Part shown: positions 10,026 through 19,467 of the stretch, in pieces | Position numbering within the stretch: the first letter of the stretch is position 1 | Layout: each line of letters opens with the position of its first letter | NCBI RefSeq assembly: GCF_030733745.1 | Contig: NZ_JASHIK010000001.1 | Location: 496,001 to 560,000 of the forward strand | Direction: 5' to 3' | Origin: Stappia sp. MMSF_3263 | GTDB lineage: Bacteria; Pseudomonadota; Alphaproteobacteria; Rhizobiales; Stappiaceae | Length of the DNA: 64,000 nt | Position numbers and translations under genes: made by a program | The notes under the pieces: model-generated | Databases searched by the model: none | What the model was told of the DNA's origin: nothing | What the model saw: the letters and a program-made list of their open reading frames with translations, nothing else

Positions 10026-10178
10026 TCCGGTTTCCCTCCCGTGGCGCCGGGGATCGCCGGGCGGCGACCTCTCTTCAACGGCGTGTCGCTGTTCGGTTGC
10101 GGCTCCTCGATCTTCGCTCGTGGCCGGTCCAGGCAGCCGTGGCGGCGGCCGGTTGCCGGCCGCCGGTCGATCGTGGGG

Positions 10179-11975
10179 TCAGAACGCGTCCGCGTCGAGG
10201 CCCATCATCGTTTCGGCGCCGGCCGAGATGCGGGCAAGGCGCAGGCCGGTCTCCGGCATGTGCCGTTCCATGAAGTAGCGGGCGAGCGTCAGCTTGGTCT
10301 CGTGGAAGCGGTCATCGCCGCTTGAGCCGGAGGCGAGTGCGGCCGCCGAGGCCTTCGCCATCCGCGCCCACATGTAGCCGAGCGCCACCGTGCCGAAGAG
10401 ATGCATGTAGTCGGTCGAGCCGGCGCCCGCATTGTCGGGCTCGGCCATGGCGTTGTTCATGAACCACATGGTTGCCTTCTGCAGGTCGTCGAGACCGGCT
10501 TTCAGCGGCGCGAGCAGGGGAGCGACGGCCTCCTCGGAGGCGTTGTCCTTGAGGAAGGCGCCGACCTCGTTGAAGAAGGCCATCACCGCGCGGCCGCCGT
10601 CGCGCGGCAGTTTGCGGCCGACGAGATCCAGCGCCTGGATGCCGTTGGCGCCCTCGTAGATCATGGTGATGCGGGCATCGCGCACGAACTGCGACATGCC
10701 CCATTCCTCGATATAGCCATGGCCGCCGAGCATCTGCTGGGCCGCGACCGCGTTGTCGAAGCCCTTGTCGGTGAGCACGCCCTTGATCACCGGCGTCATC
10801 AGGCCCATGTGGTCGTCCGCCGCCTGGGCCGCGGCCTTGTCGTCGGAACGGTGCGAGATGTCGGACTGGAGCGCGGTCCACAGCACCAGCGCGCGGGCCG
10901 CCTCGTTGAAGGCGCGGATCGACAGCAGCGTGCGGCGCACGTCCGGATGGACGATGATCGGGTCGGCCTTGCCGTCCGGGTTTTTCGGGCCGGTGAGGGA
11001 GCGTCCCTGCAGCCGGTCGCGCGCATAGGCCAGGGCGTTCTGGTAGGCGACCTCGGACTGGCCGAGGCCCTGGATGCCGACGGCGAGCCGCGCCTCGTTC
11101 ATCATCACGAACATGGCGTTGAGGCCGCGGTTTTCCTCGCCGATCAGCCAGCCGGTCGCCTCATCGTAGTTCATGACGCAGGTGGCGTTGCCGTGAATGC
11201 CCATCTTCTCCTCCAGCGAACCGCAGGAGACCGGGTTGCGCGCACCCGGGTTGCCGTCGCCGTCGGGCAGGAACTTCGGCACGATGAAGAGCGAGATGCC
11301 CTTGGTGCCTTCCGGCGCGCCCTCGATCCGGGCCAGCACCAGATGGACGATGTTTTCGGTCAGGTCGTGTTCGCCGGCCGAGATGAAGATCTTCTGGCCC
11401 GAGATCTTGTAGCTGCCATCGCCCTGCGGCACGGCCTTCGACTTGATCAGGCCGAGATCGGTGCCGCAATGCGGCTCGGTCAGGTTCATCGTGCCCGACC
11501 AGGCGCCGGAGGCGAGCTTGCTCAGGTAGAGCGCCTTCTGCTCCTTCGAGCCGTGCACGGCGAGCGCGGCGGCGGCGCCCTGCGACAGGCCCGGATACAT
11601 GCCCCAGGCCAGGTTTGCCGCTGACATGAACTCCTGGATGATCGAGTTGAGGGTGGTCGGCAGGCCCTGGCCGCCGAATTCCTCCGGCATCGAAAGCGCG
11701 ATCCAGCCGTTCTCGCGATAGGTCTCGTAGGCCTCCTTGAAGCCCTTCGGCGTGCTGACCTTGCCCTCGCCGTCGCGGGTGCAGCCCTCGCGGTCGCCGA
11801 CCGGGTTGAGCGGCGCCAGCACCTCCTCGCAGAACCTTGCACCCTCGCTCAGGATCGCCTCGACCAGGTCGGGCGTGGCTTCCGCGAATCCCGGCAGGTT
11901 GCCGTGGCGCTCATAGCCAAGGACATCGTTCAGCAGGAACATCACGTCCTGCACAGGCGCTTTGTAGCTCGGCAT
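10179..11975 (-). CDS. Acyl-CoA dehydrogenase, long form (598 residues, FadE-like)
   Basis: The first gene of the beta-oxidation operon encodes a roughly 600-residue acyl-CoA dehydrogenase with extra N- and C-terminal segments. Seen motifs are [19 protein letters not shown] and [17 protein letters not shown] (flavin site), [20 protein letters not shown] and [17 protein letters not shown] near the catalytic glutamate, then a C-terminal helical domain. Members of this group oxidise medium- to long-chain acyl-CoA. The start at 11975 is favoured by GGGGAGGAC just upstream over a longer in-frame start at 12035. Its promoter and a palindromic operator lie 75-135 bp upstream, so it heads the regulated transcript. 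Confidence 0.92.
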   Translation of the reverse strand: MPSYKAPVQDVMFLLNDVLGYERHGNLPGFAEATPDLVEAILSEGARFCEEVLAPLNPVGDREGCTRDGEGKVSTPKGFKEAYETYRENGWIALSMPEEFGGQGLPTTLNSIIQEFMSAANLAWGMYPGLSQGAAAALAVHGSKEQKALYLSKLASGAWSGTMNLTEPHCGTDLGLIKSKAVPQGDGSYKISGQKIFISAGEHDLTENIVHLVLARIEGAPEGTKGISLFIVPKFLPDGDGNPGARNPVSCGSLEEKMGIHGNATCVMNYDEATGWLIGEENRGLNAMFVMMNEARLAVGIQGLGQSEVAYQNALAYARDRLQGRSLTGPKNPDGKADPIIVHPDVRRTLLSIRAFNEAARALVLWTALQSDISHRSDDKAAAQAADDHMGLMTPVIKGVLTDKGFDNAVAAQQMLGGHGYIEEWGMSQFVRDARITMIYEGANGIQALDLVGRKLPRDGGRAVMAFFNEVGAFLKDNASEEAVAPLLAPLKAGLDDLQKATMWFMNNAMAEPDNAGAGSTDYMHLFGTVALGYMWARMAKASAAALASGSSGDDRFHETKLTLARYFMERHMPETGLRLARISAGAETMMGLDADAF

Positions 11976-12051
11976 GAAATTGTCCTCCCCGGATCTGGGC
12001 CGGTCTCGTTTCAAGTCTCGCCCCGGCAGGATCACTCTAGCCGGGTGAACT

Positions 12052-12071
12052 TGACGTTTCCGTAAACGTCA
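12052..12071. promoter_or_regulatory. Palindromic operator before the beta-oxidation operon
   Basis: TGACGTTT-CCGT-AAACGTCA is a perfect inverted repeat with 8-bp arms. It begins about 4 bp after the transcription start predicted from the -35/-10 pair at 12110-12082, a position suited to repression. The shape resembles sites described for LiuR-type MerR repressors, and the LiuR-like gene is adjacent. The assignment to that protein is inferred. Confidence 0.65.
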
Positions 12072-12081
12072 CCTTGAGCAC

Positions 12082-12110
12082 GTTATATGGCGGCGCCCCG
12101 GCCCCGGCAA
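12082..12110 (-). promoter_or_regulatory. Probable sigma-70 promoter of the beta-oxidation operon
   Basis: Read on the minus strand, TTGCCG (12110-12105) and TATAAC (12087-12082) are separated by exactly 17 bp. The predicted transcript starts near 12075 and has a leader of about 100 nt before the acyl-CoA dehydrogenase ATG. An AT-rich stretch at about 12125-12215, unusual for this window, lies just upstream. Confidence 0.6.
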
Positions 12111-12342
12111 GACATATCCTTGCGGAAGCGCTCCGATTTGATCGCGTTTGAATCAATTTCGATAAAAATCTGGACAATTTTGCGCAAATTTCTGTCGAAA
12201 TTTGTCGCGTTTGCACGAAATGCGCGCCGGTTTTCCGCTTCCTGGCATGCCCGCGCTGGAGGTTGCGGCGGGGCGCGGGGCGGGGATAGGCCGGTCCGGG
12301 CGGCCGCGTGCGACTCACCCGCCGTTTCTCACGAGGCGGGGA

Positions 12343-12801
12343 TTACTCCGCCGCCTCGGTCTCCTTTTCCTTCAGCATGCCGGAGACGATCTCGACGGTG
12401 CGGCCGAGCTCCTCGACCGCCTGGTCGATGTCGCGGCGTTGCTCGACCAGCACGTCGATCTGGCTCTGGAAGCGCGACAGCGCGACCCGCAACTGCGTCA
12501 CCTGGCCGTCTCGCAGGTCGTAGAGATCGAGCATGTCGAGGATCTCGGCCAGTGAGAAGCCGACCCGCTTGCCCATCAGGACCAGCTTCAGGCGGGCCCT
12601 GTCCCGGCGCGTGTAGACACGGTTCATGCCGTCACGGCGCGGGTTGATCAGCCCCTTGTCCTCGTAAAAACGAAGTGTCCTCAAGGTTACGCCGAATTCC
12701 TTGGCGAGATCGCCGATCGTGAAAAGCGTCTTCTTCGTGGATTCGTCCTTGGCGGCAACCGCCTCGACGATGTCGTTGTTGACCGAGAGCGCTTCGCTCA
12801 T
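12343..12801 (-). CDS. MerR-family regulator, LiuR-like
   Basis: The 152-residue protein has a MerR winged helix at about residues 26-95 (FTIGDLAKEFGVTLRTLRFYEDKGLINPRR, with MNRVYTRRDRARLKLVLMGKRVGFSLAEI) and a C-terminal coiled coil (about 100-150) but no metal-binding cysteines. This is the pattern of LiuR, the MerR-type repressor of branched-chain amino acid and fatty acid catabolism in proteobacteria. It lies directly upstream of the beta-oxidation operon, in the same direction, with a separate promoter. AAGGAACA precedes the ATG at 12801. The effector is unknown; acyl-CoA or a degradation intermediate is likely by analogy. Confidence 0.85.
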   Translation of the reverse strand: MSEALSVNNDIVEAVAAKDESTKKTLFTIGDLAKEFGVTLRTLRFYEDKGLINPRRDGMNRVYTRRDRARLKLVLMGKRVGFSLAEILDMLDLYDLRDGQVTQLRVALSRFQSQIDVLVEQRRDIDQAVEELGRTVEIVSGMLKEKETEAAE

Positions 12802-12908
12802 GGCTTGTTCCTTGTCTGTATTGACGTGCCGGGAGCGGTCGCCATCCGGATCGGGGCGGGCCGTGACCGGCATCGCGAATGCGCGGACCTGCATCCGCGC
12901 CCGGCACC

Positions 12909-12959
12909 TGACATAACGTCACCTGTCTTCGGAATACATTCCGTGTACGTAAGCGTCAA
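12909..12959 (-). promoter_or_regulatory. Promoter and half-operators of the merR-type gene
   Basis: On the minus strand TTGACG (12959-12954) and TATTCC (12936-12931) are spaced 17 bp. The -35 lies inside CGTAAGCGTCA (plus strand, 12948-12958), which matches one arm of the operon operator (CGTAAACGTCA) at 10 of 11 bases. A second related sequence, TGACATAACGTCA (12909-12921), lies just after the predicted start. CGGAAT-AC-ATTCCG (12930-12943) is an additional palindrome over the -10. Autoregulation is inferred. Confidence 0.55.
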
Positions 12960-13039
12960 GCGCCTTGGCAAACCTGACAGGCTCGTCGTTGCGTTCCGCA
13001 CCTCGCGTTCATGTTTGGTTAACCATGTAAACGCGCCGC

Positions 13040-13056
13040 TTAACCGCCTGTTTACC
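13040..13056 (+). promoter_or_regulatory. CtrA-like box upstream of the PodJ-like gene
   Basis: TTAA-CCGCCTG-TTTACC matches the CtrA consensus TTAA-N7-TTAA except for one base in the second half. A palindrome GGTTAACC (13017-13024) lies 16 bp upstream. The site is about 120 bp before the PodJ-like start codon. CtrA control of polar-development genes is established in alphaproteobacteria; binding here is untested. Confidence 0.4.
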
Positions 13057-13174
13057 ATAAGCAGCGACAGTTTAGCCGAAGGTCGTCCGGATCCTGTGTA
13101 GCCGTCTTTGGTCCGGAAGAAGAACAAGTCTTGCGCCGAGCGGCGCGCCCAACTGGGTTGAAGAGGCCATTCAT

Positions 13175-16100
13175 ATGTCCTGGAACGCGCGACATCGCAC
13201 TCAAGGCGGCACGGACCCCGAGGCGGGGTATGGCCGTGACCCGGCCGGCGATGCGGAGAGCTGGTACGAGCCGCGTCGGCGCGCGCCCGCCTGGAGCGGC
13301 GAGCGTGCGGCGCCGCTGCCGGCCGATCCGCGCGGTTCCCAGACGCGCGCTCCCGAAAGGGCGCGGGCCCGCGAGCAGCTCAACGATGTCGCCGACGCGC
13401 TCGGCCGGTTGATGGATGCGCCCGCCGCCGGCGCCGTACCGCGCCAGGCAATGACCCAGGCCCCGGCGCAGGCCGAACCCAATCGCCATGCCCGCCGGGC
13501 CGCCGCCGCACGCGCGCGCTCCGATCGTCCCGCCCAGCCCGTCGACGCCCGCACCAGCCGCATCGAGGCGGTTCTGGGCGCTCTCGACCGGCTTGACCGC
13601 CGGGTCGAGGACCTGTCGCAGGTCCCCGACGCCTCGCGTGGCGCTCGCCGCGCACGGCCGGCCATGGAGGCGCGCGCCTACGAGCCGGAAGAGCAGGACG
13701 TCGTCCGCCATGATTATGACGGCTATTCGCAGGCCGGGGACAGCTACGCCGGCGGTTATGATGTCCCCGAGGCTTACGAAGCCTATGCAGACGACTACGC
13801 GCCGTCGCACCGACCGCTGCGCGAGGATCCGCGCCCTGCGACCCGTCCCGCCCTGCGCTCCGACGATGATCTGCGTCCGCTGATCCACGACTTGGCGCAG
13901 CGTGTCGAGCGCGCCCACGGCACACGCGATGAGCGTCTTGACGTGATGCGCCGGGAGATCGGCGAGTTGCGCGCGGTGCTGATGGAATCCCTGCGCGCCG
14001 AGCGCACGCGGCCTGTCGGCCGGGACACCGGCGAGATGCGGCGCCTGTCGGAAGCGGTCGAGCGCCTGCGGGCCGACCGTTCGGACAACCGTTTCGTGCA
14101 CGAGGTGCGCGCCGAGATTTCCGACCTGCGCGCGATGATCGGCCAGTCGAACGTCGACGGCATGCTGCAGTCGCTCGAAAGCGGTTATGCGCATCTGGTC
14201 CAGCGCCTCGACGAGATGGCGCGGGACCGGCTCGAGCCGCGCCTCGTCAGCGAGCTCGGACAGCGCCTGTCCGACATCGAGGACGCGTTCCGGATCGTGC
14301 CCCGCGCCGACCAACTGGTCGCCCTGGACGACCGGGTCGCCGATATCGGCCACCGGGTCGAGGAACTCGTGCGCCGCAACGGCGGCGAGGACATGGCCCT
14401 GCTGCGCGGCGAGATCCGCGCCGTGCGCGATCTTGTCGAGCGGATCGACGTCAACGACCTTCTGGCCGGTATCGACGAGCGCCTTTCGTCGCTGTCGGTC
14501 CGTTTCGATGCGATCGACCGTCTGATCGAGGGCCAGCGCGAGCTTGCCGGCCGGGTCGGCGCCATCGAGCACCGCCTTCCCCAGGCCGGCGCCGTCGATC
14601 GCCTGAACGACCGGCTGGAGCAGATCGCCGGCATGCTGGCGGATGACCGGGCGGAGCGCCGCGATCCCCAGATCGACGAGAAACTGGGCGAGATCGCCGG
14701 TCGGCTGAAGCGGATCGAGAACGCGCGGCAGATGCCGCCGAGCTACGATGCGGCCTTCACGCTGCTGGAGAAGCGTCTCGCCGCGATCGACGGCAAGATC
14801 AACGCGCTCGACCGGCCCGAAGGCGTGACCCTGATGGCCGAGGGCCAGCAGGGTACCATCGAGGCCGACCTGATCGCCCGCCTGGAAAACGGCATTTCCC
14901 GTCTCAACGAGCGGTTCGAGGCCGGACGCGGAACCACGGAAACCGGGGATCTCGATGCATTGCACCGCGAGATCGCCGGCTTGCGCGAAAGCGTCTCCCG
15001 CCCGGTGGTCACGGCCGAACTCGAAGCGCAGCTGCGCGATCTCGCCGAAGCAGTGAACCGGGGAGCGTCAAGCGAGGACAATGCCGTCCTGGCGCAGGTC
15101 GAGGACAAGATCGCGGCGCTGGCAAGCAAGCTCGACGCGGCCGAAACCGGGTTTGCCCGGCTCGGCGAAATCCAGTCGGCGCTGCAGTCGGGTGCCTCAA
15201 ACGATGGCAGCGACGTCGCCCAGGCCCTGCGCGGCGACCTGCATCGCCTGATGGAGGCCGCCACCAGCTCCGAACGGCGTGCACGCGATTCCATGGACAG
15301 CGTCCAGGACGTGCTCGCCTCGATCAATTCCCGGCTGATGTCGCTGGAGCAGGAAGCCCGCGCGGCCGGCATGCCGATGCCCAGCCTTGAAGACGACCGG
15401 CCGCTGGAGCCGGGGTCCGGCAAGCCGCGTGTCCGCCAGGCGGCCCATGCCTCGCAGCAGCAGCTTCATGGCAACGCCCGCGCGGACGATACGGCTCCGC
15501 AGGCGCCCGCACGGCCGGCCTCCGCGCGTCCCGCCGCTGCCCCTCAAAGGCCGGCCCAGCCCCAGGGCCACAACCCCGCCGCAAGCCGCGCCGGCGGACA
15601 GCCGCAGGACGGCCGCGACCGCAAGGCCGACTTCATCGCGGCGGCGCGCCGCGCCGCCCAGGCCGCCGCCGAGGAGGCCGGCCAGCAGAAATCGCCGCTC
15701 GGCTTCATGGGCACTGCCCAGGTCGAGGAAAAGGCCGCCTCCGCGAAAGGGTGGCTGCGCTCCCGGCTTGGCCGCAAGCGTAAGGACGAGCAGGCAGACG
15801 TAGCGGACGTGACGCTCGATACGCCGGTCGACATGCCGCTTGCCGGCGACCGCCGGGACGGCCCGCGGGCAGATAGCGCCCGCAAGCGGGCCGAGGCGGC
15901 GACCGCCGAACTGCGCGCCGACACGCGCCCGGTTGCGGAAGGTGGCGACGAACTGGCCGAGGCCGGCGAAAAGGGCGGCCGCAGGCTGTTCTCGACCGGA
16001 GGCCGCCGGGCCGTGATGCTCGCCGCCGCCGCCGTCGTGATCGCCGTGGGCGCCTTGCAGATCTTCAAGCAGGTGTCGCCGTCGCAGACCGACATGGCAT

Positions 16101-17452
16101 CGCTCCAGACGCCTCCGGCCGTCGAAACCAGCGTTGGTGGCGGTGCGCCTGTCGCCGCCGACATGAACGGGACCCGGGCATCGACGGGGGCTTCAAGCGA
16201 TGTCGCGCGCTCCGCCGGTGGAGCGCGCGAGCACCAGCCGCAGAGCATGTCCGAAGCGCCGGCCGCCATGGCATCGGCCGGTCACGCACCGGGTGAGGGG
16301 CAGGGGACAGGTCCTGTCACTTCCGGCGATCCGGCGGCAATGGCGCCTGCCGGTATCTCGCCAACCGGCGATGCCGCCGCGGAACCTGGTCCCGATGTCG
16401 CCTTCGGCCCGCAGACGCCGTTCGATGGCGGGTTCTCCTCGAACCCGGCCGGCATCCCCGGCAGCCAGTTCCAGGCACCCAGCGACACCGCAGCCAGCAC
16501 GCCGACAAGCGCTCCCGGCTTCGATCTGCCGCAGCAGGGCGTCTCGTCGACCGCCGAGGCATCGCTCGCGCCGGACATGTCGATCGGCGGCATTCCCCAG
16601 GCGGCTGGCCCGATCGCACTGCGTCAGGCCGCGGCCACCGGCGATCCGGCGGCCTATTTCGCCATTGCCGTCAACTATACGGAAGGGGTCGGCTCAACGC
16701 CGGATCTCGCCGAGGCCGCAAAATACTACGCCAAGGCGGCGGAAGCCGGTCTTGCACCTGCCCAGTACCGTCTCGGGAGCCTCTTCGAGAAGGGGCGCGG
16801 GGTTGAGAAGAACCTCGAGACGGCGCGTGACTGGTACCGGCGCGCCGCCGAGCAGGGCAACGCCAAGGCCTCGCACAATCTGGCCGTCCTCTATGCCGAG
16901 GGCTTTTCCGGCAGCCCCGAGTTTCCCGATGCCGCCTACTGGTTCAAGAAGGCCGCGAATTTCGGCCTTGCCGACAGCCAGTACAATCTCGGTATCCTCT
17001 ACGCCCGTGGCCTGGGCCTGGAGAAGAACATGGTCGAGAGCTACAAGTGGTTCGCGCTTGCCGCCCGTCAGGGTGACCGCGATGCGGGCAACAAGCGCGA
17101 CGAACTGGCCAACATGCTGTCGAAGGAAGAACTGGCCGAAGCCCGGATTGCGGTCGAGACCTGGAAGGAAGCGCCGCGCCTGGTCTCGGCGAACGAGGTC
17201 GAGCTGAGCCCGGCCTGGACCGTGCAGCCGGAAACGGCTCCGCGCGCGAATGTCTCGGTCGAGCCGCAGGAGATCGTGATGAGCGTGCAGCGCCTGCTCG
17301 CCAAGCGCGGTTTCGATCCCGGCACGCCTGACGGCCAGGTCGGTCCGCGCACCCGGGAGGCCGTGCGTGCCTTCCAGGAAGCCAACGGTCTCCCCGTCAC
17401 CGGCGCGATCTCGAAGGACCTGGTCAAGGTGCTTATCGGCCAGTCGATCTGA
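13175..17452 (+). CDS. PodJ-like polar localisation factor (coiled coil, one TM, Sel1 repeats, peptidoglycan-binding domain)
   Basis: The 1425-residue protein has a charged N-terminal half with long heptad-like coiled coils (about residues 200-730) and a low-complexity Ala/Gln/Pro region (about 740-930). A single membrane segment (about 946-966, AVMLAAAAVVIAVGALQIF) follows, then a Ser/Pro/Gly-rich periplasmic linker. Next come at least three Sel1-type repeats (about 1155-1315, for example AQYRLGSLFEKGRGVEKN) and a C-terminal peptidoglycan-binding domain (about 1366-1424). This order is that of PodJ, which recruits polarity proteins in Caulobacter and marks the growing or old pole in Agrobacterium. 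GAAGAGG precedes the ATG. Orthology is inferred from architecture, because coiled coils diverge quickly. Confidence 0.85.
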   Translation: MSWNARHRTQGGTDPEAGYGRDPAGDAESWYEPRRRAPAWSGERAAPLPADPRGSQTRAPERARAREQLNDVADALGRLMDAPAAGAVPRQAMTQAPAQAEPNRHARRAAAARARSDRPAQPVDARTSRIEAVLGALDRLDRRVEDLSQVPDASRGARRARPAMEARAYEPEEQDVVRHDYDGYSQAGDSYAGGYDVPEAYEAYADDYAPSHRPLREDPRPATRPALRSDDDLRPLIHDLAQRVERAHGTRDERLDVMRREIGELRAVLMESLRAERTRPVGRDTGEMRRLSEAVERLRADRSDNRFVHEVRAEISDLRAMIGQSNVDGMLQSLESGYAHLVQRLDEMARDRLEPRLVSELGQRLSDIEDAFRIVPRADQLVALDDRVADIGHRVEELVRRNGGEDMALLRGEIRAVRDLVERIDVNDLLAGIDERLSSLSVRFDAIDRLIEGQRELAGRVGAIEHRLPQAGAVDRLNDRLEQIAGMLADDRAERRDPQIDEKLGEIAGRLKRIENARQMPPSYDAAFTLLEKRLAAIDGKINALDRPEGVTLMAEGQQGTIEADLIARLENGISRLNERFEAGRGTTETGDLDALHREIAGLRESVSRPVVTAELEAQLRDLAEAVNRGASSEDNAVLAQVEDKIAALASKLDAAETGFARLGEIQSALQSGASNDGSDVAQALRGDLHRLMEAATSSERRARDSMDSVQDVLASINSRLMSLEQEARAAGMPMPSLEDDRPLEPGSGKPRVRQAAHASQQQLHGNARADDTAPQAPARPASARPAAAPQRPAQPQGHNPAASRAGGQPQDGRDRKADFIAAARRAAQAAAEEAGQQKSPLGFMGTAQVEEKAASAKGWLRSRLGRKRKDEQADVADVTLDTPVDMPLAGDRRDGPRADSARKRAEAATAELRADTRPVAEGGDELAEAGEKGGRRLFSTGGRRAVMLAAAAVVIAVGALQIFKQVSPSQTDMASLQTPPAVETSVGGGAPVAADMNGTRASTGASSDVARSAGGAREHQPQSMSEAPAAMASAGHAPGEGQGTGPVTSGDPAAMAPAGISPTGDAAAEPGPDVAFGPQTPFDGGFSSNPAGIPGSQFQAPSDTAASTPTSAPGFDLPQQGVSSTAEASLAPDMSIGGIPQAAGPIALRQAAATGDPAAYFAIAVNYTEGVGSTPDLAEAAKYYAKAAEAGLAPAQYRLGSLFEKGRGVEKNLETARDWYRRAAEQGNAKASHNLAVLYAEGFSGSPEFPDAAYWFKKAANFGLADSQYNLGILYARGLGLEKNMVESYKWFALAARQGDRDAGNKRDELANMLSKEELAEARIAVETWKEAPRLVSANEVELSPAWTVQPETAPRANVSVEPQEIVMSVQRLLAKRGFDPGTPDGQVGPRTREAVRAFQEANGLPVTGAISKDLVKVLIGQSI

Positions 17453-17525
17453 CAGGCAATCGGGACGACAGGCCGGACGTCGCCTGCAGAGCGGAAAAAG
17501 CCGCAGCTCGTGCGTTGACATGACA

Positions 17526-17554
17526 GCGTTCCCCGCGCTTTATCGGGGAAACGC
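17526..17554 (+). terminator. Possible hairpin after the PodJ-like gene
   Basis: GCGTTCCCC (17526-17534) and GGGGAAACGC (17545-17554) pair with one bulge around a 10-nt loop, about 75 bp after the stop. There is no T-tract, so termination is uncertain. Confidence 0.35.
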
Positions 17555-17670
17555 GCGGGCTTCCGGGGACCGCCGTGAAGCGGTGCAAGCCGTGGAACCG
17601 GCGAATGCGCGCCGCCTGATCAACAATCACCCCGCTTGACGAGCGCAAGCGGCCAATCCGCCGGTGTGCC

Positions 17671-18606
17671 GTGCAAATCTACCTGCCCATCGCCGAGTTG
17701 CCCGTCAACATGTTCATGGTGTTCGGGATGGGCGGCGCCGTGGGCTTTCTCTCGGGCCTTTTCGGCATTGGCGGCGGGTTTCTGCTGACCCCGCTCCTGA
17801 TTTTCTCCGGCATTCCCCCGGCCGTGTCGGTAGCGACCGTGACGACGCAGGTCGTTGCCTCGTCCGCTTCCGGCGTTGTCGCCTACTGGCGACGCAAGAT
17901 GATCGACTTCAAGCTGGCCTGGGTGTTGCTGGTCGGCGGCGTGATCGGCTCGGCTGTCGGCGTGTGGCTGTTCGGCCTGCTGCAAAAGCTCGGTCAGCTC
18001 GACCTCGTCATCTCGCTTTCCTACGTTACGTTCCTCAGTGCCATCGGCGGCCTGATGCTGTTCGAATCGCTGCGTGCCATGGCCCGCCGGCGGGCCGGCG
18101 CGCGGGTGCCCTCCCGCCAGCCCGGCAAGCACAACTGGGTGCACGGCCTGCCGCTGAAGATGCGCTTCTACCGCTCGCGTCTCTATGTGAGCGTGATACC
18201 GATCGTCGGCCTTGGCGCTATCATCGGTTTTCTCGGCACGATCCTGGGCATTGGCGGCGGCTTCATGATGGTGCCGGCGCTGATCTACCTGTTGCGGGTG
18301 CCGACCAACATCGTCATCGGCACGTCGCTGCTGCAGATCCTGTTCACGATGGCGGCGGCGACCTTCCTGCATGCGGTCTCGACCCAGTCGGTCGATGTCG
18401 TGCTGGCGTTGACGCTGATGATCGGCGGCGTGATCGGCGCCCAGTTCGGGGCGCGCATGGGCCAGAAGCTGCGCGGCGACCAGTTGCGCCTGCTGCTGGC
18501 GCTGCTGGTGCTCTCCGTGGGCGTACGGTTCGCAGTGAATCTGCTGGTACAGCCCGACGAGCTCTTTTCCGTCGCCGTGTCGCCGCTGGTGGAGGCGACA
18601 CGATGA
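17671..18606 (+). CDS. TauE/SafE-family anion exporter
   Basis: This 311-residue, largely hydrophobic protein has about eight membrane segments and the duplicated TauE/SafE signature: GFLSGLFGIGGGFLLTPLLIF near the N-terminus and GFLGTILGIGGGFMMVPALIYL after the central loop. Family members export sulfite, sulfoacetate or related organic anions. A cytoplasmic basic loop (RRRAGARVPSRQPGKHNWVHG) separates the halves. The GTG at 17671 gives the conserved start QIYLPIAELPVN. Its stop overlaps the next gene by ATGA, so the TIGR02186 protein downstream is translationally coupled and probably acts with it. The substrate is not deducible. Confidence 0.88.
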   Translation: MQIYLPIAELPVNMFMVFGMGGAVGFLSGLFGIGGGFLLTPLLIFSGIPPAVSVATVTTQVVASSASGVVAYWRRKMIDFKLAWVLLVGGVIGSAVGVWLFGLLQKLGQLDLVISLSYVTFLSAIGGLMLFESLRAMARRRAGARVPSRQPGKHNWVHGLPLKMRFYRSRLYVSVIPIVGLGAIIGFLGTILGIGGGFMMVPALIYLLRVPTNIVIGTSLLQILFTMAAATFLHAVSTQSVDVVLALTLMIGGVIGAQFGARMGQKLRGDQLRLLLALLVLSVGVRFAVNLLVQPDELFSVAVSPLVEATR

Positions 18607-19409
18607 ACACGTCTCGCCGTTCTTCCCGTTGCCGCCATGTCGTCGTCGCCACGCTGGCTGGCGGCCTTGCCGCTCTGCTGGCGTCCGGCGCCGCGCGGGC
18701 GGAAAGCCTCGTCGCCGATATCTCCGCGGACGAGGTCAGGATCGAGTCGAATTTCACCGGCACCCGCATTGTCGTCTTCGGTGAGATTGCCCGGGACGCG
18801 CTGACGGTCGGGCGGCCGGACCCTTATGACATTGCCGTCGTGGTCACCGGACCGGAAGTCGACGTCACCACCAGGCGCAAGGGCCGGTTCCTCGGTATCT
18901 GGGTCAACCGCGACGCCGAGACCTTCTCCGACGTGCCGAGCTTTCTGGCCGTTCATACCTCGCGCCCGCCGCATGAAATGGCCCCCCGCTCGGTGCTGGA
19001 ACGCCATCGCATCGGCCTGCATTTCCTGAACCTGCCGATTGCTCATGCATCGGACGTGCCGATCACCGATCGCGCCAATTTCCGTGCGGCGCTGCTGCGC
19101 CTGAGGGTGGCCAGCGGCCTGTTCGCCGAGCGCAGCGGGGCGGTGACCTTCCTCAGCGAGTCCTTGTTCCGCACGACCGTGCCGCTGCCCGCCAATGTTC
19201 CGGTCGGCGACTACACCGTATCGACATACCTGCTGCGCGGCGGGACGCTGCTTGCCCAGGACGAGCAGGAACTGCGTATCGCCAAAACCGGCTTCGAACA
19301 GTTCACCTTCTGGCTGGCGCACCAGTATTCGGCCGCCTACGGGCTGATCGCGATCCTGCTGGCAATCTTCACGGGCTGGCTGGCCGGCGTGATCTTCCGC
19401 CGCGACTAG
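18603..19409 (+). CDS. TIGR02186-family envelope protein
   Basis: The 268-residue product has a signal peptide (residues 1-32, ending ARA-E), a long extracytoplasmic beta-rich portion (ESLVADISADEVRIESNFTGT, then GPEVDVTTRRKGRFLGIWVN) and one C-terminal membrane anchor (YGLIAILLAIFTGWLAGVIFRRD). These features match TIGR02186, a conserved alphaproteobacterial family of unknown function regularly encoded next to a TauE-type exporter. The ATG overlaps the exporter stop by 4 bp. An accessory or sensing role for the exporter is likely but not shown. Confidence 0.87.
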   Translation: MNTSRRSSRCRHVVVATLAGGLAALLASGAARAESLVADISADEVRIESNFTGTRIVVFGEIARDALTVGRPDPYDIAVVVTGPEVDVTTRRKGRFLGIWVNRDAETFSDVPSFLAVHTSRPPHEMAPRSVLERHRIGLHFLNLPIAHASDVPITDRANFRAALLRLRVASGLFAERSGAVTFLSESLFRTTVPLPANVPVGDYTVSTYLLRGGTLLAQDEQELRIAKTGFEQFTFWLAHQYSAAYGLIAILLAIFTGWLAGVIFRRD

Positions 19410-19467
19410 AGCGCGACGCGAGGACGGGACGTCCGCCTGCGATGGGCTTCCGGAATTTGATTGGGGT

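Noticed and set aside
13052-14965. 637-codon open frame antisense to the PodJ-like gene
   Set aside because: High GC content opens long antisense frames. The plus-strand frame has recognisable coiled-coil, membrane, Sel1 and peptidoglycan-binding features, while the antisense product is low-complexity with no domain.
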